From Nocardioides sp. 503 (GTDB lineage Bacteria; Actinomycetota; Actinomycetes; Propionibacteriales; Nocardioidaceae): DNA of 64,000 bases. Below, one piece after another: positions 1-9,207 of this stretch. Below the pieces are notes generated by a model. The model saw only the letters and a list, made by a program, of their open reading frames with translations, ran no database searches and was not told where the DNA came from. Location: NCBI RefSeq assembly GCF_004522095.1, contig NZ_SPUI01000002.1:744001-808000 (forward strand), written 5' to 3'. The translations under genes and the position numbers were made by a program. Within the stretch, counting starts at the first letter, position 1, and each line of letters starts with the position of its first letter.

Positions 1-137
1 CGAGGAGGTTCTTGCTCCACTGGCGCGGTCGCGCCGTCCTGAGCAGCCCGCGCGCGGCGGATGCCGGCGGGGTCTGGGTGGCTGTCATGTGGTCCTTGCC
101 GGTTTCGCGATACGTTGGGCCTTCGTCAGCCGTCACT

Positions 138-1232
138 ATGCCTGAGGTTCCCTTGGTGCGTCCCACCCTGCGCGCACGACGCGCCCGGCTCGACCCGGCC
201 GTCCGAGGCGCGCGCGAGGTCGTCGGCATGTACGGCGACCCGGACACCACGTGGGGCATCTGCCTCGAGGCGCACGTCGATGCGCCGGTCGCCGCCGACG
301 ACGTCGCCGACCGGGTCGCGGCGCTCTGCGCCCGCCACGCCCACCTCGGCCACGCGCCCGAGGTGCTCGTCGTCGCGGCCGACGGCTGGCCGGCGGCGCG
401 CCGGCAGGTCGCCTCGGCGCCGTACGGACCGAGCTCGCCGCTGGTGCGGCTGGCGCTCACCGACGACGGCACGCGTCTCCTCGTGGGCGCGCACCACGGC
501 GTGATCGACGGTCTGGGGCTGCTCGCGGTCGCCGGCGGCGCCCTGGGGCGGGGGCTGCGCACCCGGGCCCGGGGGATCGGCGACCGCGCGGCGCCGTACG
601 GCTTCCTGGGTTCGAGCGTCCGGCGCCTCGGCGAGGCGCTCACCGACCCACCGGCCCGCTTCGCCGGCGACGGCGACGCCGGCTCCCCGGTCGAGGACCT
701 GAGCTCGGTGACCCGGCCACGCGTCGAGCGCGGCACCGCCCACCTGGCGCGGGCGGTGCTCTCCACCCACGCCGAGGGCCGGTGGCGACGGACCGGACGC
801 CGACCGGTGCTGGTGATCGGCGCCTCGCGCCGGACCGACGACCTGCCCCAGCCCGACCGCCAGACCGCCTACCTGCGGCTGCGTGTCGGCACGGGCGTGG
901 ACGTGGAGAGCCTGGCGCCCGCGATCGCGCAGCTGCGCCCGGAGCCGGACTTCCCGGAGACCTCCGCGGGAGGCACCGCACCGCTGGCCGTCCGCCTGCT
1001 CAGCAGCCGCCTGGGCGCCACCGCCATGCTGAGCAACCTCGGCCTGGTCAGCGGCGACGGCCTGCTGTCGGTCACCATGTTCCCGGCCAGCAGCGGACCG
1101 CGCTCGGTCGCGGTGGGGCTCGCCTCGACGTCGGTCACGACGACCCTCTCGCTGCGGACCCGCCGGCGCGACTTCGGCGTCGAGGAGCACGCCGCCCTCG
1201 TCCAGGCACTGTCGGACCGCTTCTTCGCCTAG
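138..1232 (+). CDS. Condensation-domain-like acyltransferase (HHxxxDG protein)
   Basis: A 364-residue protein carrying HHGVIDG at residues 119-125, the HHxxxDG signature of condensation/PapA/WS-DGAT-type acyltransferases, in which the second His is the general base. Such enzymes move acyl or aminoacyl groups onto hydroxyl or amino acceptors. It is shorter than a full NRPS condensation domain (about 450 residues), stands alone, and has no signal peptide. I chose the ATG at 138 because upstream in-frame codons do not look like protein; a GTG or ATG further up cannot be excluded. Its place at the edge of a glycan cluster suggests, by inference only, acylation of a saccharide or lipid carrier. 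Family fairly sure, substrate unknown. Confidence 0.7.
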   Translation: MPEVPLVRPTLRARRARLDPAVRGAREVVGMYGDPDTTWGICLEAHVDAPVAADDVADRVAALCARHAHLGHAPEVLVVAADGWPAARRQVASAPYGPSSPLVRLALTDDGTRLLVGAHHGVIDGLGLLAVAGGALGRGLRTRARGIGDRAAPYGFLGSSVRRLGEALTDPPARFAGDGDAGSPVEDLSSVTRPRVERGTAHLARAVLSTHAEGRWRRTGRRPVLVIGASRRTDDLPQPDRQTAYLRLRVGTGVDVESLAPAIAQLRPEPDFPETSAGGTAPLAVRLLSSRLGATAMLSNLGLVSGDGLLSVTMFPASSGPRSVAVGLASTSVTTTLSLRTRRRDFGVEEHAALVQALSDRFFA

Positions 1233-1242
1233 GGCGCGGCGC

Positions 1243-1971
1243 TCAGTAGGGGTCGTACGGCGAGTCGTGGCCCACGAGCCGCGCAACGGGGCGCAGTCGG
1301 AGGCGCAGCAGCACCTTGATGGCGACGTTGCGAAGCCACCACGGGACCTCGCGCAGGATGCGCAGCCGGTCGGCGAGGCGCGGCGGCGAGGTGCGGAAGA
1401 GCGCCATCGAGCCCTCGCGACGCTCGTAGCGCAGCTCCCGGGAGAACAGGACGCGGGCCAGGATCCCGAGCGTCACGCCGATCGAGGAGTAGGCGTCGTG
1501 GACCAGCACCGGGGCGCCCGGCGGCAGGAACCGCGCCCAGAGCAGGTCGTCGCTGAAGGTCCAGAAGTCGTGCTTGCCGTCGATGTACAGGTACTGGAAG
1601 TGCTCGGTCCAGGCGGGACGGGCCTGCGTGGAGTAGTCCTCGACGTGACGGACCACGTGGGCGACCTCGGCCTCGTCGAGGTGGGCGAGGAACTTGGTCT
1701 TGGTCGGTGCGCCGCCGAACAGCCGGCCCTCGACGAAGGGGTCGATCGCGATGACCTCCCCGCCCGTGGCATCGGCCACCTTGCCCAGCACGACCGTCGA
1801 CCGGCCCTGGTGGCTGCCGATCTCGAGCAGGGCCGAGCCCGCGGACACCGCGAGGGCCTCGTCGTACAGCAGCCGTGCCTGGTCGCGGGTCAGCCAGCCG
1901 GGGATGCGGTCGGCGACCGACCAGACCCGCTCGAACCGCGCGTCGCTGTCCCCGCCCGGAAGGCGGCTCAC
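1243..1971 (-). CDS. Class I SAM-dependent methyltransferase (Methyltransf_24-like)
   Basis: 242 residues with a Rossmann methyltransferase core: motif I LLEIGSHQG at 48-56, an acidic post-II residue in AIDPF (75-79), then IDGKHDFW (130-137) and LVHDAYSS (156-163), a pattern typical of the Methyltransf_24 group that often methylates sugars or works with glycosyltransferases. The C-terminal 60 residues are Arg-rich and may contact membrane or a polyanion. It starts with GTG and is transcribed away from the AftD-like gene, with about 140 bp between them. A role in methylating a surface glycan is inferred from the neighbours; the acceptor is unknown. Confidence 0.8.
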   Translation of the reverse strand: MSRLPGGDSDARFERVWSVADRIPGWLTRDQARLLYDEALAVSAGSALLEIGSHQGRSTVVLGKVADATGGEVIAIDPFVEGRLFGGAPTKTKFLAHLDEAEVAHVVRHVEDYSTQARPAWTEHFQYLYIDGKHDFWTFSDDLLWARFLPPGAPVLVHDAYSSIGVTLGILARVLFSRELRYERREGSMALFRTSPPRLADRLRILREVPWWLRNVAIKVLLRLRLRPVARLVGHDSPYDPY

Positions 1972-2097
1972 CGGGCACCCCGACCCCGGGGCGCGGGCGC
2001 CGCGGGACCGATTCGACCGGGTACGGCTCCGACATTGTCACGACGCCCTAGGATCACACGCGGCAGGTTACCGGTCGGTTCGCCCCGTCCGCGGCAC

Positions 2098-2114
2098 AAG
2101 GAGGATTCGTCATC
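2098..2114 (+). promoter_or_regulatory. Strong Shine-Dalgarno placed for an ATC start of the AftD-like gene
   Basis: AAGGAGG at 2098-2104 is followed by seven bases and then ATC at 2112, in frame with the AftD-like gene. The first standard start codon (GTG 2139) lies 34 bases below the SD, far too distant for that SD to serve it. The frame is open from 2052, with no ATG, GTG or TTG before 2139. ATC initiation is therefore the simplest reading, but unproven. Confidence 0.45.
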
Positions 2115-2138
2115 GAAGCCGGACGCTCGCGAGCGCTC

Positions 2139-5100
2139 GTGGTGGACCGACTTCGCCGACGCCCCTTCACCTGGTGGGCGGTGCCGCTGACCTGGACGTG
2201 GCTGATGGCGCTGTCCTTCCTGCAGCGGCTCGGGACCACGACGTTCGACACGAAGTTCGACCTCACCGCCGCACCGGCCCGGTTCATGACGCGCAGCCTC
2301 TCGCTGTGGAACCAGGACTCCTCGTTCGGGGAGCTGCAGAACCAGGCCTACGGCTACCTCTTCCCGCAGGGCACCTTCTTCCTGGTGGGGGACTGGGTCG
2401 GCCTGCCCGACTGGGTCACCCAGCGGCTGTGGAGCGGGCTGCTGCTCGTCGTCGCCTTCGAGGGCTGCCGCCGGCTCGTGCGGGCGATGAGCCCCGAGGC
2501 CTCACCGTGGGCGGGATGGCTGGGCGGCCTGTCGTACGCCGTGGCCCCGCGGCTGCTCGGCCTCGCCGGCGTGCTGACCGCCGAGGTGCTGCCGACCGCC
2601 GTGCTGCCCTGGGTGGTGCTCCCGCTCGTGCTGGCCCAGCGCGGCCGTCTCGGCCCCCGCACGGGAGCCCTGTGCTCGGGCGCCGCCTTGCTGTGCTTCG
2701 GCGGCGTCAACGCCGTGGAGAACCTCGCCGCGCTGCCGCTGCCGCTCCTCGTGGTGCTGGCGACCGTCCGTCGGCCCGGCGGCGCCCGGCTGGCGCGCTG
2801 GTGGGTCGGCGCGACCGCCATGGCCAGTGCCTGGTGGATGCTGCCGCTGCTCGTGCTGGGCCGCTACAGCCCCCCGTTCCTCGACTACATCGAGACCTCG
2901 ATCGCGGTGGTGCGGCCGTTGGGCTGGACCAACGTGACGCGCGGGGCCGACCACTGGCTCTCCTTCATCTACGTCGGCGGGCAGCCCTGGTGGCCGGGCG
3001 CCTACTCCCTGGCCACCGCGCCGGTCCTGATCGCGACCACGGCGGCCGTGTCGGCGCTGGGCTTCTACGGGCTCACGCGCCGCACGATGCCGCTGCGCGT
3101 GCCGCTCCTGCTGAGCTTGCTGCTCGGCGCCGTGTGCCTGACCGTCTCGCGCGAAGGTGTCCTGGCCTCACCGCTGGCGAGCCAGTTCCAGTTCCTGCTG
3201 GACGGGCCCCTGTCCATGCTCCGCAACGTGCACAAGGTGGACCCGCTCCTGCGGCTGCCCCTCGCGCTCGGCCTCGCCCACGCCGCCACCTCGCTGGTCC
3301 CGGCGGCCGGTCGCAGCCGTGAGGCGGCCCGGGTCCTGGGCGCCTCCCTCGTGGCGGTGCTGCTGATCGTGGCGGCGCAGCCCCTGTGGAGCGGTGAGAT
3401 GCGCAAGCCGGGCTGGACCGAGGTGCCCAGCGCGTGGCAGGAGGCAGCGGACTACCTGGACGACGTGGACGGCACCGCGTCGGCGCTCGTGGTGCCCGGT
3501 GCGGGGTTCGGCCAGCAGTGGTGGGGCTGGACGATCGACGAGCCGCTCCAGGGGCTGGCGAGCACCCCGTGGGTCACCCGCAGCCAGATCCCGCTCACCC
3601 CGGGCAGCACGATCCGGTTCCTCGACGCGATCCAGGAGCGGGTCTCCGACGGTCAAGGCTCCTCCCAGCTCGCCGGGGTCCTGGCCCGGGCCGGGATCGA
3701 GTACGTCGTCGTCCGCCGCGACCTCGACCTCTACGCCAGCGGGGCACCCGACCCCGCCCGCGTCGACCTGGCGCTGCGGCGCAGCCCCGGCCTGACCGAG
3801 GTGGCGTCGTTCGGGTCCTCCGGCTTCGGCGACCAGTCGATGATCGACATCCTGCGCGTCGACCGGGACGTGCCCCGGGTCGAGGCCGTGGAGCGCGACG
3901 GCGTGCAGACCCTCGCCGGCGGCCCCGAGGACATCCTCACGGCCATGGAGGCCGGACGCCTCGACCCCGACACGCCGGTGGTCATGGAGGGCGAGCCCCA
4001 CTGGGACGCGACCGCGCCCGACCTCGTCGGCGACGGCTACCGCAAGCGCGAGCGCGGGTTCGGCCGTCTCGAGGACGCCGTGGGGCAGGTCATGACGAAG
4101 GACGAGAAGTACCGCACCGCCCGCACGGCCAACGACTACTCCGGCCCGGAGTCCAGCGAGCGCGTCTACGCCGCCTACGAGGGCATCTCCTCGGTCGTCG
4201 CCTCGTCCTCGGGCGGCTACTCCGACACCTTCGGGCCGGTGCGACCCGAGCTGGGTCCCTACGCCGCGGTGGACGGTCTGGTCGACACCTACTGGCAGTC
4301 CTCGCCGCTGCTGGACCCGGTCGGTCAGTGGGTGGAGGTCCGCTTCGACGAGCCGGTCTCCTTCGAGAGCGCCACGCTGGTCCTGGGCGTCGACGGCGTG
4401 ACCGGCCTGCCCGTGCGTGAGGTGCGGGTGCAGGCCGGCGACACCGACGAGACCTTGCCCGTGGACCCCGGCTCGGGGACGGTGCAGGTCCCGCTGCGCG
4501 GCGCCCTCGACCGCTTCCGCGTCACGGTGACCGACACCGCCGGCACCGACGGCGTGGTCGCCATCAGGGACATCTCCTTCCCCGGGGTGGACGTCGAGCG
4601 GCGCCTCGTCGTCCCCGACGCGGGTGCCGACGACGGCACGACGTTCGTCCTGCGCTCGCGCCCCCACCGGCGCGGCTGCATCGATGCCGGGATCGGCACC
4701 ACCTGCGGCTTCCTCGCCGACGCGCGGGCCAGCGAGGAGGAGTCCGGGCTGGTGCGCGAGCTCACCGTGCACGACGACGGGAGCTGGGACTTCGACGGCT
4801 CGGTCGTGGCGCGCACCACCGCGGCCAGCGCGCGGCTCATGGAGCCGATCTTCGGCAAGGTGCGCGTGCGGTCGTCCACGACGTACCAGAACGAGCCGGG
4901 CGTCGGGGCCCAGCTCTCCTACGACGGCGACCCGGCGACCTTCTGGTCGGCCGCGAAGGGTGACCCGGACCCGACGCTCCGGCTGCGGTGGAAGGGCCGG
5001 CGCACGGTCGACGCGTTGACCGTCACCGCCCCTCGCGGAACCGCCGTCGGGCCGACGAGCGCGACGATCGTGGCCGGCGGGGAGACCAGGAGCGTGACCT

Positions 5101-6161
5101 TCGACGCCGCCGGGCGGGCGGAGTTCGAGCCCCTGACGGCCAGCCGCCTGCGGATCGTCTTCGCACCGCCGCCGGCCGAGGCGGATGCCCCCCTCGGCGT
5201 CGCGGAGCTGACGGTCGCCGGACTCGAGGGGCTGCGCTACAGCCCCGACCGGGACCTGCCGACGGGCGCGATCTGCGGCCTGGGACCCGAGCTCGAGATC
5301 GACGGACGCGTCCACCCCACGCAGGTCGCCGGCACGCTGGCCCAGGTCATCGACGGGACGCCCATGCGGCTCGAGTCGTGCGACGGGCCGGTGGCCCTGG
5401 ACTCGGGGACCCACACGGTGCGCATCAGCGCCACGGAGCAGTTCGCCCCCAGCGAGCTCACCCTGGCTCCCGCCGGGCGCGCCACGCCGGCGGCGCCCGC
5501 GCGGCGCGACGTCGAGGTGGGCCGCTGGACGTCCAACGACCGCAGCGTCGAGGTGGGCCCGGGCGCGGAGTCGCTGCTGATCGTGCCGGAGAACGTCAAC
5601 GACGGCTGGGTCGCCGAGCTCGGCGGCCGCCGGCTGGACCCCGTCCGGGTGGACGGCTGGAAGCAGGGCTACGTGCTGCCCGCGGGCGAGGGCGGTCGCG
5701 TGCAGCTCACGTTCGCGCCGAACCGGTGGTACCAGGCCGCCCTCGTGACCGGCGGCGTGCTGGCCCTGCTGCTGGTCGCGGGGGCCGTGCTGGCGAGGCG
5801 TCGCGAGCGCCTCCGCACGGTGTCCTGGCCCGAGCCGCTCGCGTCGGAGCCCCTGCGCCCCTGGCGCTGGGGCTGGAGCCTGCTGGGCCTCCTCATCGTC
5901 GGGCTCCTGGGCGGACCCGCGCTGGCGGTCGGCTTCCTGGTCGGGGTGCTGGGCCGCCGTCGCCTGGAGGCCGGCACCCTCGGGGCGGTGCTGGTCGGCC
6001 TGGCCGGCGTCGCCGCCGCGCTGGTCGCCGTCGGTGAGCCGGGGCTGCCGCCCACCGTCTGCGACGCGGTCGCCGGACTCGGGGTCGGCCTCGTCGCCGC
6101 GACGCTGGCCGCGCGCGCCGCACCGGAGAAGCCCGAGACGGAGGTGGCCGCCCATGCCTGA
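2139..6161 (+). CDS. AftD-type alpha-(1->3)-arabinofuranosyltransferase family protein
   Basis: A protein of about 1,340 residues with an N-terminal GT-C glycosyltransferase part (many membrane helices; first extracytoplasmic loop around FDTKFDL with acidic residues) and a long extracytoplasmic C-terminal part, ending in two or three more membrane helices. Two F5/8-type C (discoidin-like) carbohydrate-binding modules are visible near residues 685-800 (AAVDGLVDTYW) and 910-1010 (SYDGDPATFWS). This layout and length match mycobacterial AftD, which adds alpha-1,3-arabinofuranose branches from decaprenyl-phosphoarabinose to arabinogalactan and lipoarabinomannan. The GTG at 2139 is the first standard start, but an AAGGAGG sits ideally for an ATC at 2112, adding nine residues. 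The next gene overlaps by 8 bp. Family assignment strong; the donor and polymer in this organism are inferred. Confidence 0.85.
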   Translation: MVDRLRRRPFTWWAVPLTWTWLMALSFLQRLGTTTFDTKFDLTAAPARFMTRSLSLWNQDSSFGELQNQAYGYLFPQGTFFLVGDWVGLPDWVTQRLWSGLLLVVAFEGCRRLVRAMSPEASPWAGWLGGLSYAVAPRLLGLAGVLTAEVLPTAVLPWVVLPLVLAQRGRLGPRTGALCSGAALLCFGGVNAVENLAALPLPLLVVLATVRRPGGARLARWWVGATAMASAWWMLPLLVLGRYSPPFLDYIETSIAVVRPLGWTNVTRGADHWLSFIYVGGQPWWPGAYSLATAPVLIATTAAVSALGFYGLTRRTMPLRVPLLLSLLLGAVCLTVSREGVLASPLASQFQFLLDGPLSMLRNVHKVDPLLRLPLALGLAHAATSLVPAAGRSREAARVLGASLVAVLLIVAAQPLWSGEMRKPGWTEVPSAWQEAADYLDDVDGTASALVVPGAGFGQQWWGWTIDEPLQGLASTPWVTRSQIPLTPGSTIRFLDAIQERVSDGQGSSQLAGVLARAGIEYVVVRRDLDLYASGAPDPARVDLALRRSPGLTEVASFGSSGFGDQSMIDILRVDRDVPRVEAVERDGVQTLAGGPEDILTAMEAGRLDPDTPVVMEGEPHWDATAPDLVGDGYRKRERGFGRLEDAVGQVMTKDEKYRTARTANDYSGPESSERVYAAYEGISSVVASSSGGYSDTFGPVRPELGPYAAVDGLVDTYWQSSPLLDPVGQWVEVRFDEPVSFESATLVLGVDGVTGLPVREVRVQAGDTDETLPVDPGSGTVQVPLRGALDRFRVTVTDTAGTDGVVAIRDISFPGVDVERRLVVPDAGADDGTTFVLRSRPHRRGCIDAGIGTTCGFLADARASEEESGLVRELTVHDDGSWDFDGSVVARTTAASARLMEPIFGKVRVRSSTTYQNEPGVGAQLSYDGDPATFWSAAKGDPDPTLRLRWKGRRTVDALTVTAPRGTAVGPTSATIVAGGETRSVTFDAAGRAEFEPLTASRLRIVFAPPPAEADAPLGVAELTVAGLEGLRYSPDRDLPTGAICGLGPELEIDGRVHPTQVAGTLAQVIDGTPMRLESCDGPVALDSGTHTVRISATEQFAPSELTLAPAGRATPAAPARRDVEVGRWTSNDRSVEVGPGAESLLIVPENVNDGWVAELGGRRLDPVRVDGWKQGYVLPAGEGGRVQLTFAPNRWYQAALVTGGVLALLLVAGAVLARRRERLRTVSWPEPLASEPLRPWRWGWSLLGLLIVGLLGGPALAVGFLVGVLGRRRLEAGTLGAVLVGLAGVAAALVAVGEPGLPPTVCDAVAGLGVGLVAATLAARAAPEKPETEVAAHA

Positions 6162-8007
6162 GCGCACCGCGTGGTGGCGCGCGCTGACCGGTCCCTGGAG
6201 CTCCTGGCCCGGTCTCGCCGCCCTGTGCCTCATCCTCGCGCAGGGCGTCTGGCGCGGCGTGCTGCTGGCGCGCGGCTACTTCACGCAGGACGACTTCCTC
6301 ATGCTCCGGCTCGGGGACGAGCCGCTGACCCCCGGACTCCTCACCCAGGACTACTCCGGCCACTTCTTCCCGGGCGGCTTCCTCTTCGCCTGGGCGCACG
6401 CGCACTTCGCGCCGCTCGACTGGGGCGCGGTCGTGGTGGAGACGGTCGCGCTGCAGGCCGTCGCGGCCGCCCTGCTCTGGCTGGTCCTCAGCCGGATGCT
6501 GCCCGGGTCGTGGGCCCGGGTCCCGCTGCTCGCCGTGGGCCTGGCGTGCCCGCTGGCGCTGTGGCCGACCCTGTGGTGGGCCGTGGCGATCCAGTTCCTG
6601 CCGATCAGCATCTGCCTGCTGCTGGCCGTGTGGGCCCTGCTGGTGCACCTGGACGACGAGCGCTGGTGGGCACTGCCGCTGGTCGTGGCCGCGACCGTGG
6701 CCGGACTGCTCTTCCAGGAGCGGGCGGCGCTGTTCCCCGTGGTGCTGGGCGCCGTGGCCTGCGCCTACTCCCCGGCGCGCGGGCCGCGCGCCGTCGTCCA
6801 GGCGCTGCGCTCGCAGTGGCGGCTGTGGGCGCCGCTGGCGGTCCTGCTCGTGGGCTACGTCGTCCTGCACCGTGCCGTCGCGCCGATCGCCACGACGTCG
6901 GCCGGGTCGGGCGGGGACACCGCCGAGCTGCTGGGCAACTTCGTGGTCCGCAACGCGGTCCCGGGCTTCGTCGCCGGGCCGTGGAACCCCGAGGTGGTCG
7001 GCGACTCGCTGCTGCTGCCCGCGGCGTACGCGGTCGTGCTGGCCTGGCTCGTGGTCGCCGTGGCCGTGGTCTGGAGCCTGCGCCGCACCCGGGCCGCCGC
7101 CTGGGGCTGGCTGCTCCTCCTGGTCTACACCCTGCTCGACGTCGTGCTGCTCTTCGGTGGGCGCACCGGCATGGGTCCCACCTTCGGGCTGATCCCGCGC
7201 TACGCCGCCGACATCGTGCCGGTGCTGCCCGTGGCGCTGGCGCTCGTCGTCCGCGCGGTGCTCGCCGCGCCGGCCACCCGCGCGGAGCCGCAGGAGCGGG
7301 CCGAGCCCCGGCGGTGGGCCGGCCGGCTGAACCCCGCGGCCGTGGTGGCCTGCGGGCTCGCCCTGCTCTACGTCGGGTCCGCGGCGGTGACCACCGGCCA
7401 CGTGTCCGGGCACCTCGAGAACCGGGTCGACCGCGACTACGTCGAGACGCTGCGCGCCGAGCTGCGGGCCCAGCCGGAGGTCGTGATCTTCGACGGGGGC
7501 GCGCCCGACGACGTGATGATCAACTGGTTCGGCACCGACGCCACGGTGTCCACCCTGGTCGGCATCGCGCCGGAGAGCCCGGTCTTCGACCTGCCCAGCC
7601 ACTCGATGCGGATGGTGGACTCCGAGGGCCGCCTGCGCCCCATGGACCTCGTCGCGACCGTCGCGAGCCGTCCGACCGACGACGAGACCTGCGGCTACCC
7701 GGTCACCGCGGAGCGGCCCACGGCAATCCCGCTCGACGACACCATCGACGGTGACGGCGACCGGATGGTGCTGCGCGTGGGCTACTACACCGCCGCGCGG
7801 GGCTCGCTGCTGGTCGACGCTGCCGGCCGGCAGCTGGTGGTCCCGCTGCGCGACGGGCTCAACGTGGTGGACATGGTCGTCTCGGGCCGCCTGGACTCGG
7901 TGTCGATGCAGCTGCGGCAGGACGAGCGGCGTGACGAGGCGGGCACCGTCTGCGTGGCGTCGGCGACGGTGGGCTTCCCCGTCGCCCGTGGCGGCGACCG
8001 CTCCTGA
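6154..8007 (+). CDS. Large polytopic membrane protein, possible GT-C glycosyltransferase
   Basis: 617 residues with roughly ten to twelve hydrophobic helices over the first 430 residues and a soluble extracytoplasmic tail of about 180 residues. After the first helix comes FTQDDFLML, an acidic DD pair in the first outer loop as in lipid-phosphate-sugar dependent GT-C enzymes, and DYSGHFFPGGF, also common in such proteins. The ATG at 6154 overlaps the end of the AftD-like gene by 8 bp, so the two are translationally coupled and probably act in one pathway. I do not recognise a named family. Alternatives are a non-catalytic assembly factor or a glycan-modifying membrane protein. Confidence 0.75.
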   Translation: MPERTAWWRALTGPWSSWPGLAALCLILAQGVWRGVLLARGYFTQDDFLMLRLGDEPLTPGLLTQDYSGHFFPGGFLFAWAHAHFAPLDWGAVVVETVALQAVAAALLWLVLSRMLPGSWARVPLLAVGLACPLALWPTLWWAVAIQFLPISICLLLAVWALLVHLDDERWWALPLVVAATVAGLLFQERAALFPVVLGAVACAYSPARGPRAVVQALRSQWRLWAPLAVLLVGYVVLHRAVAPIATTSAGSGGDTAELLGNFVVRNAVPGFVAGPWNPEVVGDSLLLPAAYAVVLAWLVVAVAVVWSLRRTRAAAWGWLLLLVYTLLDVVLLFGGRTGMGPTFGLIPRYAADIVPVLPVALALVVRAVLAAPATRAEPQERAEPRRWAGRLNPAAVVACGLALLYVGSAAVTTGHVSGHLENRVDRDYVETLRAELRAQPEVVIFDGGAPDDVMINWFGTDATVSTLVGIAPESPVFDLPSHSMRMVDSEGRLRPMDLVATVASRPTDDETCGYPVTAERPTAIPLDDTIDGDGDRMVLRVGYYTAARGSLLVDAAGRQLVVPLRDGLNVVDMVVSGRLDSVSMQLRQDERRDEAGTVCVASATVGFPVARGGDRS

Positions 8008-9165
8008 TCAGAGCGACATGGCGCGCCGCAGCGACGCCACCGTCGTCTCCCAGGTGAACTGCGCGGAGCGGATCTTGGCCTTGGCGCCGAGGTCGTGTCG
8101 CAGCTCCTCGTCCTCGAGCAGCCGCGCCGTCTGCTGGACGAGGTCGTCCTGGTCGAGCGCCAGGAGACCGGTCACGCCGTCCAGGATCGACTCGCACACG
8201 CCGCCCGCGTCGGCGTAGGCGATCGAGGGGACGCCGACGCTGGCCGCCTCGACGATGGAGAGACCCCACCCCTCCTTGACCGAGGGCAGCAGGTGCACCC
8301 AGGACCCGGAGAGGACCTCGAACTTGGTGCGGTCGCTGACGTGACCCAGGAAGGTGACGTCGTCCTCCAGGCCGAGGTCCGTGCGGTGCTGGAGGAGCTG
8401 CGGCTCCCACCAGCCGGAGCCCATCACCGTGAGGTGCAGCCCGGGGAAGCGACCGCGCAGCGCGGCGACGGTCTCCATCGCGTGCTCCACCCGCTTGTGC
8501 GGCACCAGTCGGACCAGCATCACCAGCTCGGGGGTGGGCGACTCCGGGCGGGCGTCGTGCTCGGGGACCGGCGGCAGGCCGTTCCAGGCGATGGTGATGT
8601 CCGAGGCCCGCACCCCCAGGTCGACCAGCTCGCTGCGGGTCACCTCGCTCACGGCGACGTAGGAGACGCCGCGGTTGACCCGCACGGCCGCCTGCGACTC
8701 CATGAACCAGCCGACGCGGGCCAGGACCGGGTTGAGGATCGACCACTGCTCGCGGTGGACGTGGTGCACCAGCACCGTGACGCGGGCCCGGGTGAAGAGC
8801 CGGGCGAGGAACGGCATGCCGTTCTGCACCTCGAGGACGCGGTCGAGCCTGCCGAAGCGCCCGGTGGCGAGGTACCACGCGGCCCACAGGTAGACCGTGA
8901 GGTGCCCGCCCCGGCGCACGTAGCGCAGGCCGTCGAGCTCCTCGGTCCTGCTGGAGCCGGGGTACTGGGCGCTGAAGATCGTGACGTCGACCCCGTCGTC
9001 GCGCAGGCGCCGGGTGACCTCGCCGACGTAGAGCTCCGAGCCACCGCCCTCGGGGTGCCAGAGGTCGCGCCAGTTGAGCACCAGCAGCCTGGTGGCGCGC
9101 GTGTGGCCGGCTGTGCCACGGCCCTTCCTGCGGGCCTGCGTGGCAGCGCGGTATCGATCGAGCAC
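8008..9165 (-). CDS. GT4-family glycosyltransferase
   Basis: 385 residues with GT-B architecture. The N-terminal donor-independent half shows a glycine-rich loop GGGSELYV (40-47). The C-terminal Rossmann half shows VRLVPHKR (218-225) and the EX7E segment EGWGLSIVEA (298-307) that contacts the nucleotide-sugar phosphate and ribose. It uses NDP-sugar or an analogous donor at the cytoplasmic face, and has no signal peptide. The GTG start is the only plausible one. Its stop codon abuts that of the convergent 617-residue membrane protein (TGATCA at 8005-8010) with no spacer. From memory it resembles M. tuberculosis Rv0225. The sugar transferred is unknown. Confidence 0.88.
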   Translation of the reverse strand: MLDRYRAATQARRKGRGTAGHTRATRLLVLNWRDLWHPEGGGSELYVGEVTRRLRDDGVDVTIFSAQYPGSSRTEELDGLRYVRRGGHLTVYLWAAWYLATGRFGRLDRVLEVQNGMPFLARLFTRARVTVLVHHVHREQWSILNPVLARVGWFMESQAAVRVNRGVSYVAVSEVTRSELVDLGVRASDITIAWNGLPPVPEHDARPESPTPELVMLVRLVPHKRVEHAMETVAALRGRFPGLHLTVMGSGWWEPQLLQHRTDLGLEDDVTFLGHVSDRTKFEVLSGSWVHLLPSVKEGWGLSIVEAASVGVPSIAYADAGGVCESILDGVTGLLALDQDDLVQQTARLLEDEELRHDLGAKAKIRSAQFTWETTVASLRRAMSL

Positions 9166-9207
9166 CGTGTCGTCCCCTCCCTGAAACGCCTACGGGTGTG
9201 AGGGACG

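Noticed and set aside
1..137. Possible promoter or gene tail at the window start
   Set aside because: TTGCCG and TACGTT boxes are only nine bases apart, and no upstream frame can be judged from this little sequence.
3168..6233. A 1,021-codon open frame on the minus strand opposite the AftD-like gene
   Set aside because: GC-rich codon bias keeps antisense frames open; the translation is Arg/Gly/His/Gln-rich with no domains, while the + strand gene is well supported.
8005..8010. TGATCA joining two convergent stop codons
   Set aside because: Abutting stops are unremarkable in a compact chromosome and show no repeat or recombination mark.
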